Shown: positions 8,321 to 16,824 of the stretch, piece after piece | Position numbering within the stretch: position 1 is the stretch's first letter | Layout of the letters: each line of letters opens with the position of its first letter | NCBI RefSeq assembly: GCF_003852525.1 | Contig: NZ_QAJL01000004.1 | Span: forward strand, 810,459-874,458 | Direction of reading: 5' to 3' | Source of the DNA: Pedobacter sp. KBW06 | Lineage (GTDB): Bacteria > Bacteroidota > Bacteroidia > Sphingobacteriales > Sphingobacteriaceae | DNA: 64,000 bases | Notes under the pieces: generated by a model | Databases searched by the model: none | Seen by the model: only the letters and a program-made list of their open reading frames with translations | What the model was told of the DNA's origin: nothing | Made by a program: the position numbers and the translations under genes

Positions 8321-10411
8321 TTAAGATTCTGTTTGAGCAGGGCTGGTTGGAGCAGCAATATCAGTTGCTTCACCAATACCATTGTGTAATAACCCTTCGG
8401 CAGCAGGTTTTTGATCGCCTGTTCCATTTACAAATTCATCGTAAGTGGTGCGGTTATCAAAAGGACGTTTGCCTAAAATCTCTTCCAGATCTGCCTGGAA
8501 TAAGATCTCTTTTTCCAATAGTTTCTGAGCTAGTTTCTCTAAGCCATCTCTTTTATCAGTTAAGAGTTGTTTCGTTCTGATGTAAACTTCTTCTACCAGT
8601 TTACGAACTTCTATATCAATCAGTTCTGATGTTTTTTCAGAATAAGGCTTGTTGAAATTATATTCATTCTGAGGATCATGGAAAGACACGTTACCAATGG
8701 TATTGTTCATTCCATAGATCGTTACCATTGCATAAGAAAGCTTGGTAATACGCTCTAAATCATTTTGAGCACCAGTCGAGATTTTGCCAAAAACAATGTC
8801 CTCAGCAACTCTTCCGCCCATGGTCATACACATGCCGTCTGTCAACTGCTCTGTAGTGTATAAGAATTGTTCTTTAGGAAGGTATTGAGCATATCCCAAT
8901 GCTGCAACACCACGGGGAACAATGGATACTTTTACCAAAGGATCTGCATGTTCAAGGAACCAGCCTGCGATGGCGTGGCCTGCTTCATGGTAGGCAACTA
9001 TTCTTTTCTCTTCCGGAGAGATGATTTTATTTTTCTTTTCTAATCCACCGATCACACGGTCAATTGCATCCTGGAAATCCTGCATATCTACAGATTCCTT
9101 ATTGCGTCTGGCGGCAATTAATGCGGCTTCGTTACAAACGTTGGCAATTTCGGCACCGGCAAAACCAGGAGTCTGTGCAGATAGTTTTTTGGCATCCACA
9201 ACTTCATCCGTTTTGATTGGTTTCAAATGCACTTTGAAGATCTGTTCACGACCTACCAAATCTGGCTTGTCGATAGAGATCTGTCTGTCAAAACGACCTG
9301 GTCTAAGTAATGCAGAGTCTAATACATCCGGACGGTTTGTTGCAGCAAGAATGATAATTCCTGAATCTGTACCAAATCCATCCATCTCCACCAATAGCTG
9401 ATTCAGGGTGTTTTCACGTTCGTCATTTCCGCCCATCATACTGTTTTTTCCTCTGGCACGACCAATCGCATCCACCTCATCAATAAAGATGATACATGGT
9501 GCTTTATCTTTGGCTTGTTTAAATAAATCACGTACACGTGATGCTCCTACCCCAACAAACATCTCCACGAAGTCTGAACCGGATAAAGAGAAGAAAGGAA
9601 CCTGAGCTTCACCGGCAACAGCTTTTGCCAATAAGGTTTTACCTGTACCTGGTGAACCAACCAATAATGCGCCTTTAGGGATTTTACCTCCCAGATTGGT
9701 ATATTTTTTAGGATTTTTAAGGAAATCGACGATCTCCATTACCTCTTGTTTGGCTTCTTCAAGTCCTGCAACATCATTGAAGGTCACATTTACCTGACTT
9801 TCTTTATCAAAAAGTGTTGCTTTAGATTTTCCAATATTGAAGATCTGACCACCACCACCACCGGCGCCACCACCCATGCGGCGCATAATGAAGATCCAGA
9901 ATCCGATAAATAACAATACCGGGATAATTACGGTAAAGAACCAGGAGTTGAATGTACTTTGTCTGGTTTCTTTCTCTGCAAGAATCTGTTGGTCCGGAGG
10001 CAGATTTTTCTGAGACTCTCTCAATTGAGTATCTAAGGCATCCATGGAGCCCGAAGTGAAGTATACGGCAGGCCCGTTAGCAGTACCAAAGTTATTCTTG
10101 CTGATGTATTTTTTGTATTTCTCTGTGTTGAGTCTGTCTTTTTTAATGTAGACCTCCACCTTTACCAGATCTTCGTGCTTATAGGCGACCAGTTTTTCAA
10201 CATCACCAGGTAAAAGCATCTGAGTTTCGAAAGTACGGTAAGTAACGTCTTTAGTCGTATCTGCGCTAAATAAGAATTGCAATAAAATCAACCCTAGAAT
10301 AATAGCCGCATAAACCCAAAAGATATTGAATTTAGACCCTTTTTGAGGTTTCTTTGGGATATTCGGGATTCTCTTAATTAATTTAGGCTTTGTATTTGGG
10401 TTCTCTTTCAT
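8321..10411 (-). CDS. ftsH: ATP-dependent zinc metalloprotease FtsH
   Basis: FtsH is a membrane-anchored hexameric AAA+ protease that degrades misfolded membrane proteins and short-lived regulators. The 696 residues show all parts: TM1 at 29-49, a periplasmic region of about 105 residues, TM2 at 157-175, a Gly-rich linker (180-188), Walker A GSPGTGKT at 252-259, Walker B IIFIDE at 307-312, the second region of homology (AATNRPDVLDSALLRPGRFD), and the zinc motif HEAGH at 475-479 with the third ligand probably Asp551 in AQNDLERIT. Serine replaces the more usual second Pro of the Walker A (GPPGTGKT). The tail after residue 640 is low-complexity. The gene follows rsfS with 29 bases between them and ends at its own terminator. 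Confidence 0.97.
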   Translation of the reverse strand: MKENPNTKPKLIKRIPNIPKKPQKGSKFNIFWVYAAIILGLILLQFLFSADTTKDVTYRTFETQMLLPGDVEKLVAYKHEDLVKVEVYIKKDRLNTEKYKKYISKNNFGTANGPAVYFTSGSMDALDTQLRESQKNLPPDQQILAEKETRQSTFNSWFFTVIIPVLLFIGFWIFIMRRMGGGAGGGGGQIFNIGKSKATLFDKESQVNVTFNDVAGLEEAKQEVMEIVDFLKNPKKYTNLGGKIPKGALLVGSPGTGKTLLAKAVAGEAQVPFFSLSGSDFVEMFVGVGASRVRDLFKQAKDKAPCIIFIDEVDAIGRARGKNSMMGGNDERENTLNQLLVEMDGFGTDSGIIILAATNRPDVLDSALLRPGRFDRQISIDKPDLVGREQIFKVHLKPIKTDEVVDAKKLSAQTPGFAGAEIANVCNEAALIAARRNKESVDMQDFQDAIDRVIGGLEKKNKIISPEEKRIVAYHEAGHAIAGWFLEHADPLVKVSIVPRGVAALGYAQYLPKEQFLYTTEQLTDGMCMTMGGRVAEDIVFGKISTGAQNDLERITKLSYAMVTIYGMNNTIGNVSFHDPQNEYNFNKPYSEKTSELIDIEVRKLVEEVYIRTKQLLTDKRDGLEKLAQKLLEKEILFQADLEEILGKRPFDNRTTYDEFVNGTGDQKPAAEGLLHNGIGEATDIAAPTSPAQTES

Positions 10412-10440
10412 CTTGAGTCAAAAATGTTTTGTGTAAATGA

Positions 10441-10815
10441 TTAGGCGCTTTTATAGCTTGTCGACTGGGCATCCCCCCAAAGGTCTTCAATTCCGTAAAA
10501 GTCTCGCTTTTCAGTTTTAAATATGTGAACTACAATATCGAAATAATCCAGGATGATCCACTCTGCGCTTTCGAGCCCTTCTTTTCTCCATGGATTGGTT
10601 TGGGTGCTTTTATAGATTTCATCTTCTACACTGTCGGCAATGGCCTTTACTTGTGTAGCCGAATCTGCATTGCAGATGATAAAGAAATCAGAAACAGAAC
10701 TGTTAAGTTCCCTTAGGTCTAAACGCACAATATCATTCCCTTTTTTTTCCTGTATGCCATGAACGGCTATCTCTGAGAGGTATGTAGAAAGGTTTACAAT
10801 TTTCTTTTTTACCAT
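10441..10815 (-). CDS. rsfS: Ribosomal silencing factor RsfS
   Basis: RsfS binds ribosomal protein L14 on the large subunit and blocks subunit joining when nutrients are scarce. The 124-residue protein is of family length and shows the characteristic core: VRLDLRELNSSVSDFFIICN, AIADSVEDEIYK, and then EGLESAEWIILDYFDIVVHI followed by RDFYGIEDLWGDA. The last two are the most conserved segments of the family. It is the first gene of the minus-strand rsfS-ftsH unit and is divergent from birA with only 41 bases between the starts. Confidence 0.93.
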   Translation of the reverse strand: MVKKKIVNLSTYLSEIAVHGIQEKKGNDIVRLDLRELNSSVSDFFIICNADSATQVKAIADSVEDEIYKSTQTNPWRKEGLESAEWIILDYFDIVVHIFKTEKRDFYGIEDLWGDAQSTSYKSA

Positions 10816-10838
10816 TAAAATGTTTTAGTTTTGATAAA

Positions 10839-10846
10839 CAAATATA
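10839..10846 (-). promoter_or_regulatory. -7 element for rsfS-ftsH
   Basis: TATATTTG on the minus strand matches TAnnTTTG and ends 23 bases before the rsfS ATG. It lies in the 41-base gap shared with birA. No clear TTTG is found 19 bases upstream. Confidence 0.45.
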
Positions 10847-10856
10847 CAATCAACAC

Positions 10857-11636
10857 TTGCAAAATAACACTTTTTCAACATTATTTGTTGGTCAAAATCT
10901 TATCAAATTATTAGAGGTTGATTCTACCAATAACTTTTTAAAAGTGTTGGTGTCAAATTCCGAGCCATTAACCGAAGGAACTGTTATTATGGCAGATAAA
11001 CAATTCGCAGGCAGAGGGCAGCATAACAATGTCTGGCATGCTGAGCCTGGAAAGAACCTGACTTTTAGCATTTATCTGAAGCCATCTTTCTTACCGGTGG
11101 CGAAGCAATTCCTTCTTAATATGGCTGTGAGCATTGGTATTCGAAATGCGCTGAGTCTTTTTGTCAAGAATGGGATTGGGATTAAATGGCCGAATGATAT
11201 TTATTATGCGGATCAAAAGATGGGAGGGGTATTGATTGAAAATATCCTGTCTGGAGCCACCTACAAGGCGAGTATTATCGGTATTGGCATCAATGTTAAT
11301 CAGCTTCATTTTGATCCGAAACAGCTAAAAAGGGCCACTTCACTGAGAGAAATTTTACAACAGGATGTTAATTTAATTGAGCTATTAGCAGAAATTTGCA
11401 GTCATATTGAAAAACAATACCTTCAGTTGAAGGCAGGAAACTATAGCCAGTTGATGGAAGACTATGTCAATGGACTGTATAAATTTAACGAACCTGCGGC
11501 GTACCGCCAAAATGGCGAGGTTATTGAAGGAAGGATCATTGAAGTTACAGAATCCGGTTTACTCGGTGTCCTGACAAGCGGAATATTGAAGTATTATAAT
11601 TTTAAAGAAATAGAGTTTTTAAACAATACACCATGA
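10857..11636 (+). CDS. birA: Biotin--[acetyl-CoA-carboxylase] ligase
   Basis: The enzyme activates biotin with ATP and attaches it to the carrier lysine of biotin carboxylase complexes. At 259 residues it is the short form without the N-terminal DNA-binding domain, so it is not expected to repress biotin genes. The biotin-binding loop GRGQHNNVW is at 52-60, the catalytic KWPNDI at 110-115 (Lys110), and GGVLIEN and IGIGINVN follow. The start is a TTG at 10857; no in-frame ATG occurs before MADKQF at residue 45, which would remove the conserved EVDSTNN segment, so a non-ATG start is needed. The stop overlaps the next ATG by four bases (ATGA). Confidence 0.93.
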   Translation: MQNNTFSTLFVGQNLIKLLEVDSTNNFLKVLVSNSEPLTEGTVIMADKQFAGRGQHNNVWHAEPGKNLTFSIYLKPSFLPVAKQFLLNMAVSIGIRNALSLFVKNGIGIKWPNDIYYADQKMGGVLIENILSGATYKASIIGIGINVNQLHFDPKQLKRATSLREILQQDVNLIELLAEICSHIEKQYLQLKAGNYSQLMEDYVNGLYKFNEPAAYRQNGEVIEGRIIEVTESGLLGVLTSGILKYYNFKEIEFLNNTP

Positions 11637-12082
11637 AAAAAATCAGTCTGATACTGGCATTCGTATTATTTGCGGTAATCGGGGCTTCTGCCCAGATCGA
11701 AAAACCCGTAACCTGGTCTTATGCTGCTAAGAAAATAAGTAAAACGGAAGCTGTGGTTTATCTGAAGGCGAATATGGAAGAAGGATGGCACATCTATTCT
11801 CAGAATCTGAAGCCCGGTGGGCCAAATAAAACAGTCTTTTCTTTTGCTTCGTCAAAAGATTATACCCCTGTAGGAAAAACGACAGAGCCTAAAGCAACAA
11901 CTTACTTTGATGAGAACTTTAAAATGAACGTAAGTTATTTTGGAAATCAGGTGGTCTTTCAACAAAAGGTGAAGCTGAATAAGGCTACTGCAACGGTGAA
12001 AGGAACTGTAGAGTTTATGGTGTGTAATGATAAGCAATGTTTGCCTCCTGATGAGGTTAGCTTTAACATTCCTGTAAAGTAG
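11633..12082 (+). CDS. Periplasmic DsbD N-terminal-domain protein (nDsbD-like)
   Basis: This 149-residue protein has a signal peptide (residues 1-20, ending GASA-Q) and a beta-sandwich like the N-terminal domain of DsbD, which takes electrons from the membrane domain and passes them to periplasmic partners. The likely redox pair is Cys131 and Cys136 in FMVCNDKQCLPP, comparable to the CxxxxxC-YPP of the E. coli domain. Here the domain is a free-standing protein, while the membrane and thioredoxin domains are encoded by the second gene downstream end of this region at 12324. It is translationally coupled to birA (ATGA overlap), whose product has no obvious link to it, and is followed by a strong terminator. 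Confidence 0.78.
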   Translation: MKKISLILAFVLFAVIGASAQIEKPVTWSYAAKKISKTEAVVYLKANMEEGWHIYSQNLKPGGPNKTVFSFASSKDYTPVGKTTEPKATTYFDENFKMNVSYFGNQVVFQQKVKLNKATATVKGTVEFMVCNDKQCLPPDEVSFNIPVK

Positions 12083-12101
12083 AAATCAGGCGTTTAGCCC
12101 G

Positions 12102-12138
12102 AAAAAGAGCGGCAGGGATTTTCTGCCGCTCTTTTTTT
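12102..12138 (+). terminator. Intrinsic terminator after the nDsbD-like gene
   Basis: A 14-bp perfect stem (12102-12115 with 12123-12136) with a seven-base loop and a T-run separates the nDsbD-like gene from dsbD. Confidence 0.88.
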
Positions 12139-12323
12139 ATGGATAATAAATCAGAGAGTTATCGGGGAAGCGTAAAAATATCCTGCCGAGGCCCGTATTC
12201 AGGGGCTTAAATAAAAAATAATAACTAATTTCACGCCCTTATCATAAAAGCGATTGATCATCTGCAGTGACAACCGATTGAAAGAAATAGAAAATACTGC
12301 AGTATCATCACCTTTAAAACATA

Positions 12324-14045
12324 ATGTATACACAGATGAAAAAAGGACTTTTAATGTTGGGATTCTTGTTGTTGTTTACAACAGCTTTTTTCTCTCATAG
12401 CTTTGCGTCAGTGCAGAAGCCGGATTCGGCAGCAACTGAAGAAGAACTGGTTTTTACAGAAGTCGGTTCAGCTCAGGATAGTGCCGCGAACAATATTGTC
12501 AAGGATACGGTTAAAAAAGCAGCCGCAGTCGATAAAACGGTAGAAAAGCAGCAGCCTCTGGCGGCGTCCGGAACATCAGAAAAAGAAAAAACACTTTGGG
12601 AAACATTTATTGCAGGTCTTTTAGGTGGATTTATTGCTTTTTTGATGCCATGTATCTTTCCAATGGTACCGTTAACAGTCAGTTATTTTACCAAGAGAGC
12701 AGGTAGCCGGCAGAAAGGAATTGGGCAGGCTTTTATTTATGGTATTTCCATCATTGTGATCTACGTGGCTTTTGGCCTTTTAATAACAGGAGTTTTTGGC
12801 TCTGCCAAATTAAATGAGCTCAGTGCCAGTGGTTGGTTTAATTTCTTCTTTTTTCTGTTGCTGGTCGTTTTTGCGGTTTCCTTTTTTGGAGCTTTTGAAA
12901 TCACTTTACCAAGTTCTTTTGTAAACAAGGTTGATCAAAAGGCGGACGACAGCAAAGGACTGGGAGGGATCTTTTTTATGGCCGCTTCTCTGGCTTTGGT
13001 TTCTTTCTCCTGTACTGGCCCCATCATCGGGACTTTATTGGTTCAGGCGAGCTCCAAGGGCGAATTTCTTGCCCCGGCGATAGGAATGTTTGGCTTTGCT
13101 TTGGCCTTAGCGCTTCCTTTTACCCTGTCTGCGATCTTTCCAGGCTTTTTAAGTGCAATGCCTAAGTCTGGTGGATGGTTAAATAGTGTAAAGGTTTGTC
13201 TGGGCTTCCTGGAACTTGCATTGGCTTTAAAATTTCTCTCTGCTGCCGACCTGGTTTGGCATTGGGAGTGGTTCGACAGGGAAATTTTCCTCGCACTGTG
13301 GATCATTATTTTCATCCTGATGGGAGTTTACATTCTTGGGAAGATTAAGTTCTCTCATGACAGTGACGTTCCCTACGTTTCTGTTCCAAGGTTGTTTTTT
13401 GCAATACTATCGTTGTCTTTCGCCATCTATCTCGTTCCGGGATTGTGGGGTGCTCCGGTAAATATTCTTAGTGGAATAGCGCCGCCAATGAATACTCAGG
13501 ATTTTATTTTAAATGGAAACGGAGCTTCAGTCTCGGCCAGCCCTTCGGGATTTCCTGCAACAGTTAAATATAGTGAAACATTGAAACCACCTGTTGGATT
13601 CAATTCATTCTTTGATCTGGATGAAGGCCTTGCTTATGCTAAGCGCGTAAATAAACCGGTACTGATTGACTTTACAGGACATGCCTGCGTAAATTGTCGT
13701 AAAATGGAGGATAAGGTCTGGATTGATAAAGAAGTGGGCAGATTGATTAAAGAAGAATATGTGTTGATCCAGCTTTATGTGGATGAGCGTAATATAAAAA
13801 TGCCTAAAGAGAAAGTTCATTATTCAGAAGTGCTAAGGACAACCACAGACGATCTTGGAAGATGGAATGGTGATTTTCAGGCAACAAAATATGTATCAAA
13901 TTCTCAGCCTTTTTACGTATTGGCCGGGCATGACCTGAATCCGCTTGTGAAACCGCAAGGGGCAATTTTTGATGCAAAAGAATATGCTGCATATTTACAA
14001 AGTGGTTTAGATAAATTTAAAAACGCTGGAAAACCAAATGAATAA
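12324..14045 (+). CDS. dsbD: Thiol:disulfide interchange protein DsbD (membrane plus thioredoxin domains)
   Basis: The protein moves reducing power from cytoplasmic thioredoxin across the inner membrane. Of 573 residues, 1-28 form a signal or anchor segment, 30-90 are a charged linker, and 90-380 hold about eight membrane helices with the redox cysteines Cys110 (LMPCIFP) and Cys230 (FSCTGP). The C-terminal thioredoxin-like domain (about 410-560) carries Cys455 and Cys458 in HACVNCRKME. The usual N-terminal immunoglobulin-like domain is missing; a stand-alone copy is encoded just upstream. The start could also be the ATG four codons later (MKKGLL). The stop overlaps the pfkA start by eight bases. 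Confidence 0.9.
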   Translation: MYTQMKKGLLMLGFLLLFTTAFFSHSFASVQKPDSAATEEELVFTEVGSAQDSAANNIVKDTVKKAAAVDKTVEKQQPLAASGTSEKEKTLWETFIAGLLGGFIAFLMPCIFPMVPLTVSYFTKRAGSRQKGIGQAFIYGISIIVIYVAFGLLITGVFGSAKLNELSASGWFNFFFFLLLVVFAVSFFGAFEITLPSSFVNKVDQKADDSKGLGGIFFMAASLALVSFSCTGPIIGTLLVQASSKGEFLAPAIGMFGFALALALPFTLSAIFPGFLSAMPKSGGWLNSVKVCLGFLELALALKFLSAADLVWHWEWFDREIFLALWIIIFILMGVYILGKIKFSHDSDVPYVSVPRLFFAILSLSFAIYLVPGLWGAPVNILSGIAPPMNTQDFILNGNGASVSASPSGFPATVKYSETLKPPVGFNSFFDLDEGLAYAKRVNKPVLIDFTGHACVNCRKMEDKVWIDKEVGRLIKEEYVLIQLYVDERNIKMPKEKVHYSEVLRTTTDDLGRWNGDFQATKYVSNSQPFYVLAGHDLNPLVKPQGAIFDAKEYAAYLQSGLDKFKNAGKPNE

Positions 14046-15021
14046 GATTAAAAATATAGGAGTACTAACTTCCGGAGGTGACGCTCCGGGAATGAATGCT
14101 GCCATTAGGGCAGTGGTTAGAGCGGGAATCTATTATGATTTGAAAGTTACGGGCATATTGAGAGGCTATGAAGGCCTGATTCATGGCGATTTCATTGAAA
14201 TGGACCGGAAATCTGTCGCCAATATCATTCAGCGCGGTGGTACCATTTTAAAAACTGCCAGAAGTGATGCTTTCCGTACAAAGGAGGGCAGAGCAGAAGC
14301 GCACCGTCAGTTGGTAAATCAGGGCATAGACGCGCTGATTGTGATTGGAGGGGATGGAACCTTTACAGGTGCTCATTTGCTGACCACGGAATTTAACTTC
14401 CCTGTAGTTGGATTGCCCGGAACAATCGACAATGACCTTGAAGGAACTGATTTTACAATAGGTTATGATACAGCTATTAATACTGTAATTAATGCAGTAG
14501 ATAAAATCCGGGATACGGCAGAGTCGCATGATCGTTTATTTATTGTAGAAGTGATGGGGCGTGACTCCGGACTGATTGCTTTGAGAAGTGGAATTGGTGT
14601 TGGAGCAGAAGCTATCATGATCCCTGAAGCAAATATGGGCGTTGATGGACTGGTGACAAGACTGGAGTCAGGACGTAAGGATAAGTCATCAAAGATTATC
14701 ATCGTGGCAGAAGGAGATGAAGTGGGCGGTGCATTTAATGTCGGAGAAGTTTTGAAAGAGAAATTCCCTCATTATGACATCAGGGTTTCTGTACTAGGAC
14801 ATATTCAGCGTGGAGGAAAGCCAAGCTGTATGGACCGGGTATTGGCCAGCCGTTTGGGTGTTACTGCTGTGGAAGGATTAATCGCGGGGCAGTCTGGCGT
14901 AATGGTTGGACAAAAAAACCGTGAAATTCTTTTTACTCCTTTTGATCATGCAATTAAACATATTGATGCGAAAGAAATCACACCAGCCTGGTTAAAGTTG
15001 GTAGAGATACTTTCCTTGTAA
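14038..15021 (+). CDS. pfkA: ATP-dependent 6-phosphofructokinase
   Basis: PfkA phosphorylates fructose 6-phosphate to the 1,6-bisphosphate, the committed step of glycolysis. The 327-residue length fits the short bacterial allosteric form. Visible motifs: TSGGDAPGMNAAIR at 11-24, the ATP-binding GGDGTFTGA at 104-112, and the catalytic GTIDNDLEGTDFT from 128 (Asp131 the likely base). Gly at 108, after GGD, marks ATP rather than pyrophosphate use. It overlaps dsbD by eight bases; this looks like transcriptional convenience rather than a shared pathway. A perfect 18-bp terminator follows. Confidence 0.96.
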   Translation: MNKIKNIGVLTSGGDAPGMNAAIRAVVRAGIYYDLKVTGILRGYEGLIHGDFIEMDRKSVANIIQRGGTILKTARSDAFRTKEGRAEAHRQLVNQGIDALIVIGGDGTFTGAHLLTTEFNFPVVGLPGTIDNDLEGTDFTIGYDTAINTVINAVDKIRDTAESHDRLFIVEVMGRDSGLIALRSGIGVGAEAIMIPEANMGVDGLVTRLESGRKDKSSKIIIVAEGDEVGGAFNVGEVLKEKFPHYDIRVSVLGHIQRGGKPSCMDRVLASRLGVTAVEGLIAGQSGVMVGQKNREILFTPFDHAIKHIDAKEITPAWLKLVEILSL

Positions 15022-15026
15022 GTATA

Positions 15027-15064
15027 AAAGAAAAAGGCCCTGAATTTTCAGGGCCTTTTTCTTT
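15027..15064 (+). terminator. Intrinsic terminator of dsbD-pfkA, probably bidirectional
   Basis: A perfect 18-bp stem (15027-15044 with 15047-15064) with a two-base apparent loop is flanked by A-rich and T-rich arms. It can therefore end the convergent YbjQ gene as well. Confidence 0.9.
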
Positions 15065-15085
15065 ATTATTGGATGATATCTTTTA

Positions 15086-15406
15086 TTATTCAATGATCAC
15101 AGCGGTTCCTGTTGCTGCCACCATGAGCATGCTGCCGCCGCTTCCTACGGTTTCATAGTCCAGGTCTACACCAATGATCGCATTTGCGCCCATTGCGGCC
15201 GCATACTGCTGCATTTCATTTATTGCTGTATTTTTTCCTTCTCTTAATACCTGTTCGTATGAACCGGATCTTCCACCAACGATATCTCTGATACCGGCGA
15301 AAAGATCTTTAAAAATATTGGCGCCAATTATGGTTTCGCCGCTTACAAGGCCAATGTATTTGACTACCTTTTTGCCTTCTATAGAGTTTGTTGTTGTAAT
15401 TAGCAT
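15086..15406 (-). CDS. YbjQ family protein (DUF74)
   Basis: The 106-residue protein matches the YbjQ/DUF74 family, small pentameric proteins predicted to bind metal but without an established function. Recognisable stretches are YIGLVSGETIIGANIFKDLF (residues 16-35), IRDIVGGRSGSYE, and MGANAIIGVDLDYETVG, which are the typical blocks. The ATG at 15406 gives the usual family length. It is convergent with pfkA and shares its terminator. Confidence 0.85.
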   Translation of the reverse strand: MLITTTNSIEGKKVVKYIGLVSGETIIGANIFKDLFAGIRDIVGGRSGSYEQVLREGKNTAINEMQQYAAAMGANAIIGVDLDYETVGSGGSMLMVAATGTAVIIE

Positions 15407-15448
15407 GTCGTTTTATTTTTGTTATTTGATGCTGCTTACATGTAAATG

Positions 15449-15979
15449 TTACAATTCCGGGCCTACTAATTTGTCCAGAACCTGCTGCCAGTTGTCTACG
15501 CGTTCGTAATCTGTCAACAAGAGATTATGCGGAGAACTGAACAATAGTTTCCGGCCTTTAAAGCCAATAAAATTCTTTGCCCTATCGTCTATCATTACGT
15601 CAACATCTACGATCTTATTCCCGCAGAACATGATGTTCTGCCAGGTGATAAAAGGAAAGTGATCGGCAAGCCAATCCATTTTATCTTCGAGTGAATTTCG
15701 GAATTCTGTTGCTGCAGAAACGATGTAGACATCATGATGCTGTTGTAATTTACGGACGGCTTCAATACTTCCTTCGATCAATGGAAGGTCTCGGAAAAAT
15801 CCTTTTTCATTGATATAATCAAACCATTTATGATTGGCATGTTCAGGAACGTGGTGATAGATTTCGTTCCCTGGCGCCGGGACAAGATCCAGCGGAACTC
15901 CATAATCCCTGTGGTATAATTTGATAAATTTGCTTAAAGGATCGGCCAGGACTTCGTCCATATCTATTGCTATTCTCAT
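15449..15979 (-). CDS. 5'-nucleotidase, NT5C type (5'(3')-deoxyribonucleotidase)
   Basis: This HAD-superfamily phosphatase dephosphorylates (deoxy)ribonucleotides. The nucleophile motif is at the very N-terminus, IAIDMDEVLAD (Asp6 and Asp8 of the 176-residue form), later IYIVSAATEF-like VYIVSAATEF supplies motif II, and DVMIDDRAKN supplies motif IV. I use the ATG at 15979; a TTG seven codons upstream would only add a non-conserved leader. It follows the YbjQ gene in reverse order on the same strand with about 40 bases between them. Confidence 0.85.
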   Translation of the reverse strand: MRIAIDMDEVLADPLSKFIKLYHRDYGVPLDLVPAPGNEIYHHVPEHANHKWFDYINEKGFFRDLPLIEGSIEAVRKLQQHHDVYIVSAATEFRNSLEDKMDWLADHFPFITWQNIMFCGNKIVDVDVMIDDRAKNFIGFKGRKLLFSSPHNLLLTDYERVDNWQQVLDKLVGPEL

Positions 15980-16052
15980 AATGGTTTCGGTTTTAGCCAA
16001 ATATCTTCAATTGGCCCAAGACTTATGTTAATTGAATTTAAAATTATTGCAT

Positions 16053-16084
16053 CTTGCTAATCATTAGTATTTTACTTACTTTTG
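16053..16084 (+). promoter_or_regulatory. Promoter of the rpsP ribosomal cluster
   Basis: CTTG (16053-16056), a 20-base spacer and TACTTTTG (16077-16084) fit the Bacteroidota TTTG / TAnnTTTG promoter. Transcription would begin near 16090, giving a leader of about 50 bases before rpsP. Confidence 0.6.
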
Positions 16085-16142
16085 CAACCCCGCAAGCATA
16101 AAGCTCCGGGAACTATGTTGAATACATAAACTATAAAAAGAA

Positions 16143-16712
16143 ATGGCAACTAAAATCAGATTGCAAAGATTCGGTAAAAAAGGGAAACCTTTTTTCCACG
16201 TAGTGGTAGCGGATTCCCGTTCACCAAGAGATGGTAAATTCATTGAGCGTTTAGGTTCTTATAACCCAAACACCAATCCTGCAACCATCGAAATCAATTT
16301 CGAAAAAACATTAGACTGGGTTAACAAAGGTGCTGAGCCTACGGATACTTGTCGTGCTATCCTTTCTTACAAAGGTGTTTTATACAAAAAACACTTAGAA
16401 GGTGGTGTTAAAAAAGGTGCTTTAACAGCAGAACAGGCAGATGCTAAATTTGCAGAGTGGTTAGGTGCTAAAGATGGTCAGATCGAAGGTAAAAAAGACG
16501 GTTTAACTAAGTCTAAAGACGAAGTTAGAAAAGCGGCATTAGCTGCTGAAACTAAGAAAAATGCTGATCGTGCAGCTGCTTTGGCAATCAAAAATGCTCC
16601 AGTAGCAGAAGAAGTTGTTGAAGAAGAAGTAGTAGCGGAAGAAGCAGCTGAGGAAACTCCTGCAACTGAAGAAGCTCCTGCAGCTGAAGAGAACAAAGAA
16701 GAGCAAGCATAA
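16143..16712 (+). CDS. rpsP: 30S ribosomal protein S16 with long acidic tail
   Basis: S16 is an assembly protein of the small ribosomal subunit. The first ~80 residues are the conserved domain (IRLQRFGKKGKPFFHVVVAD, then RDGKFIERLGSYNPN). The total length of 189 residues is about twice that of E. coli S16; the extra C-terminal part is a Lys-rich helix followed by an Ala/Glu-rich acidic tail (about 155-189, with EEVVAEEAAEETPATEE). Such extensions are usual in Bacteroidota S16. It opens the rpsP-rimM-trmD cluster behind a good promoter, and a hairpin lies between it and rimM. Confidence 0.97.
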   Translation: MATKIRLQRFGKKGKPFFHVVVADSRSPRDGKFIERLGSYNPNTNPATIEINFEKTLDWVNKGAEPTDTCRAILSYKGVLYKKHLEGGVKKGALTAEQADAKFAEWLGAKDGQIEGKKDGLTKSKDEVRKAALAAETKKNADRAAALAIKNAPVAEEVVEEEVVAEEAAEETPATEEAPAAEENKEEQA

Positions 16713-16731
16713 TATTTTTGTTATTCTGAAT

Positions 16732-16772
16732 AATAGCGAAGAATCTTTCCCGGGAATGTATTCTTCGCTATT
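16732..16772 (+). terminator. Hairpin between rpsP and rimM (partial terminator or attenuator)
   Basis: A perfect 13-bp stem (16732-16744 with 16760-16772) has a 15-base loop containing CCCGGG and a short T-run. It may lower rimM-trmD expression relative to S16. Confidence 0.65.
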
Positions 16773-16824
16773 TTCATTTAATGGAAATCGGTTTTGAAGA
16801 ATTGAGATATTAAGGAATACGATT

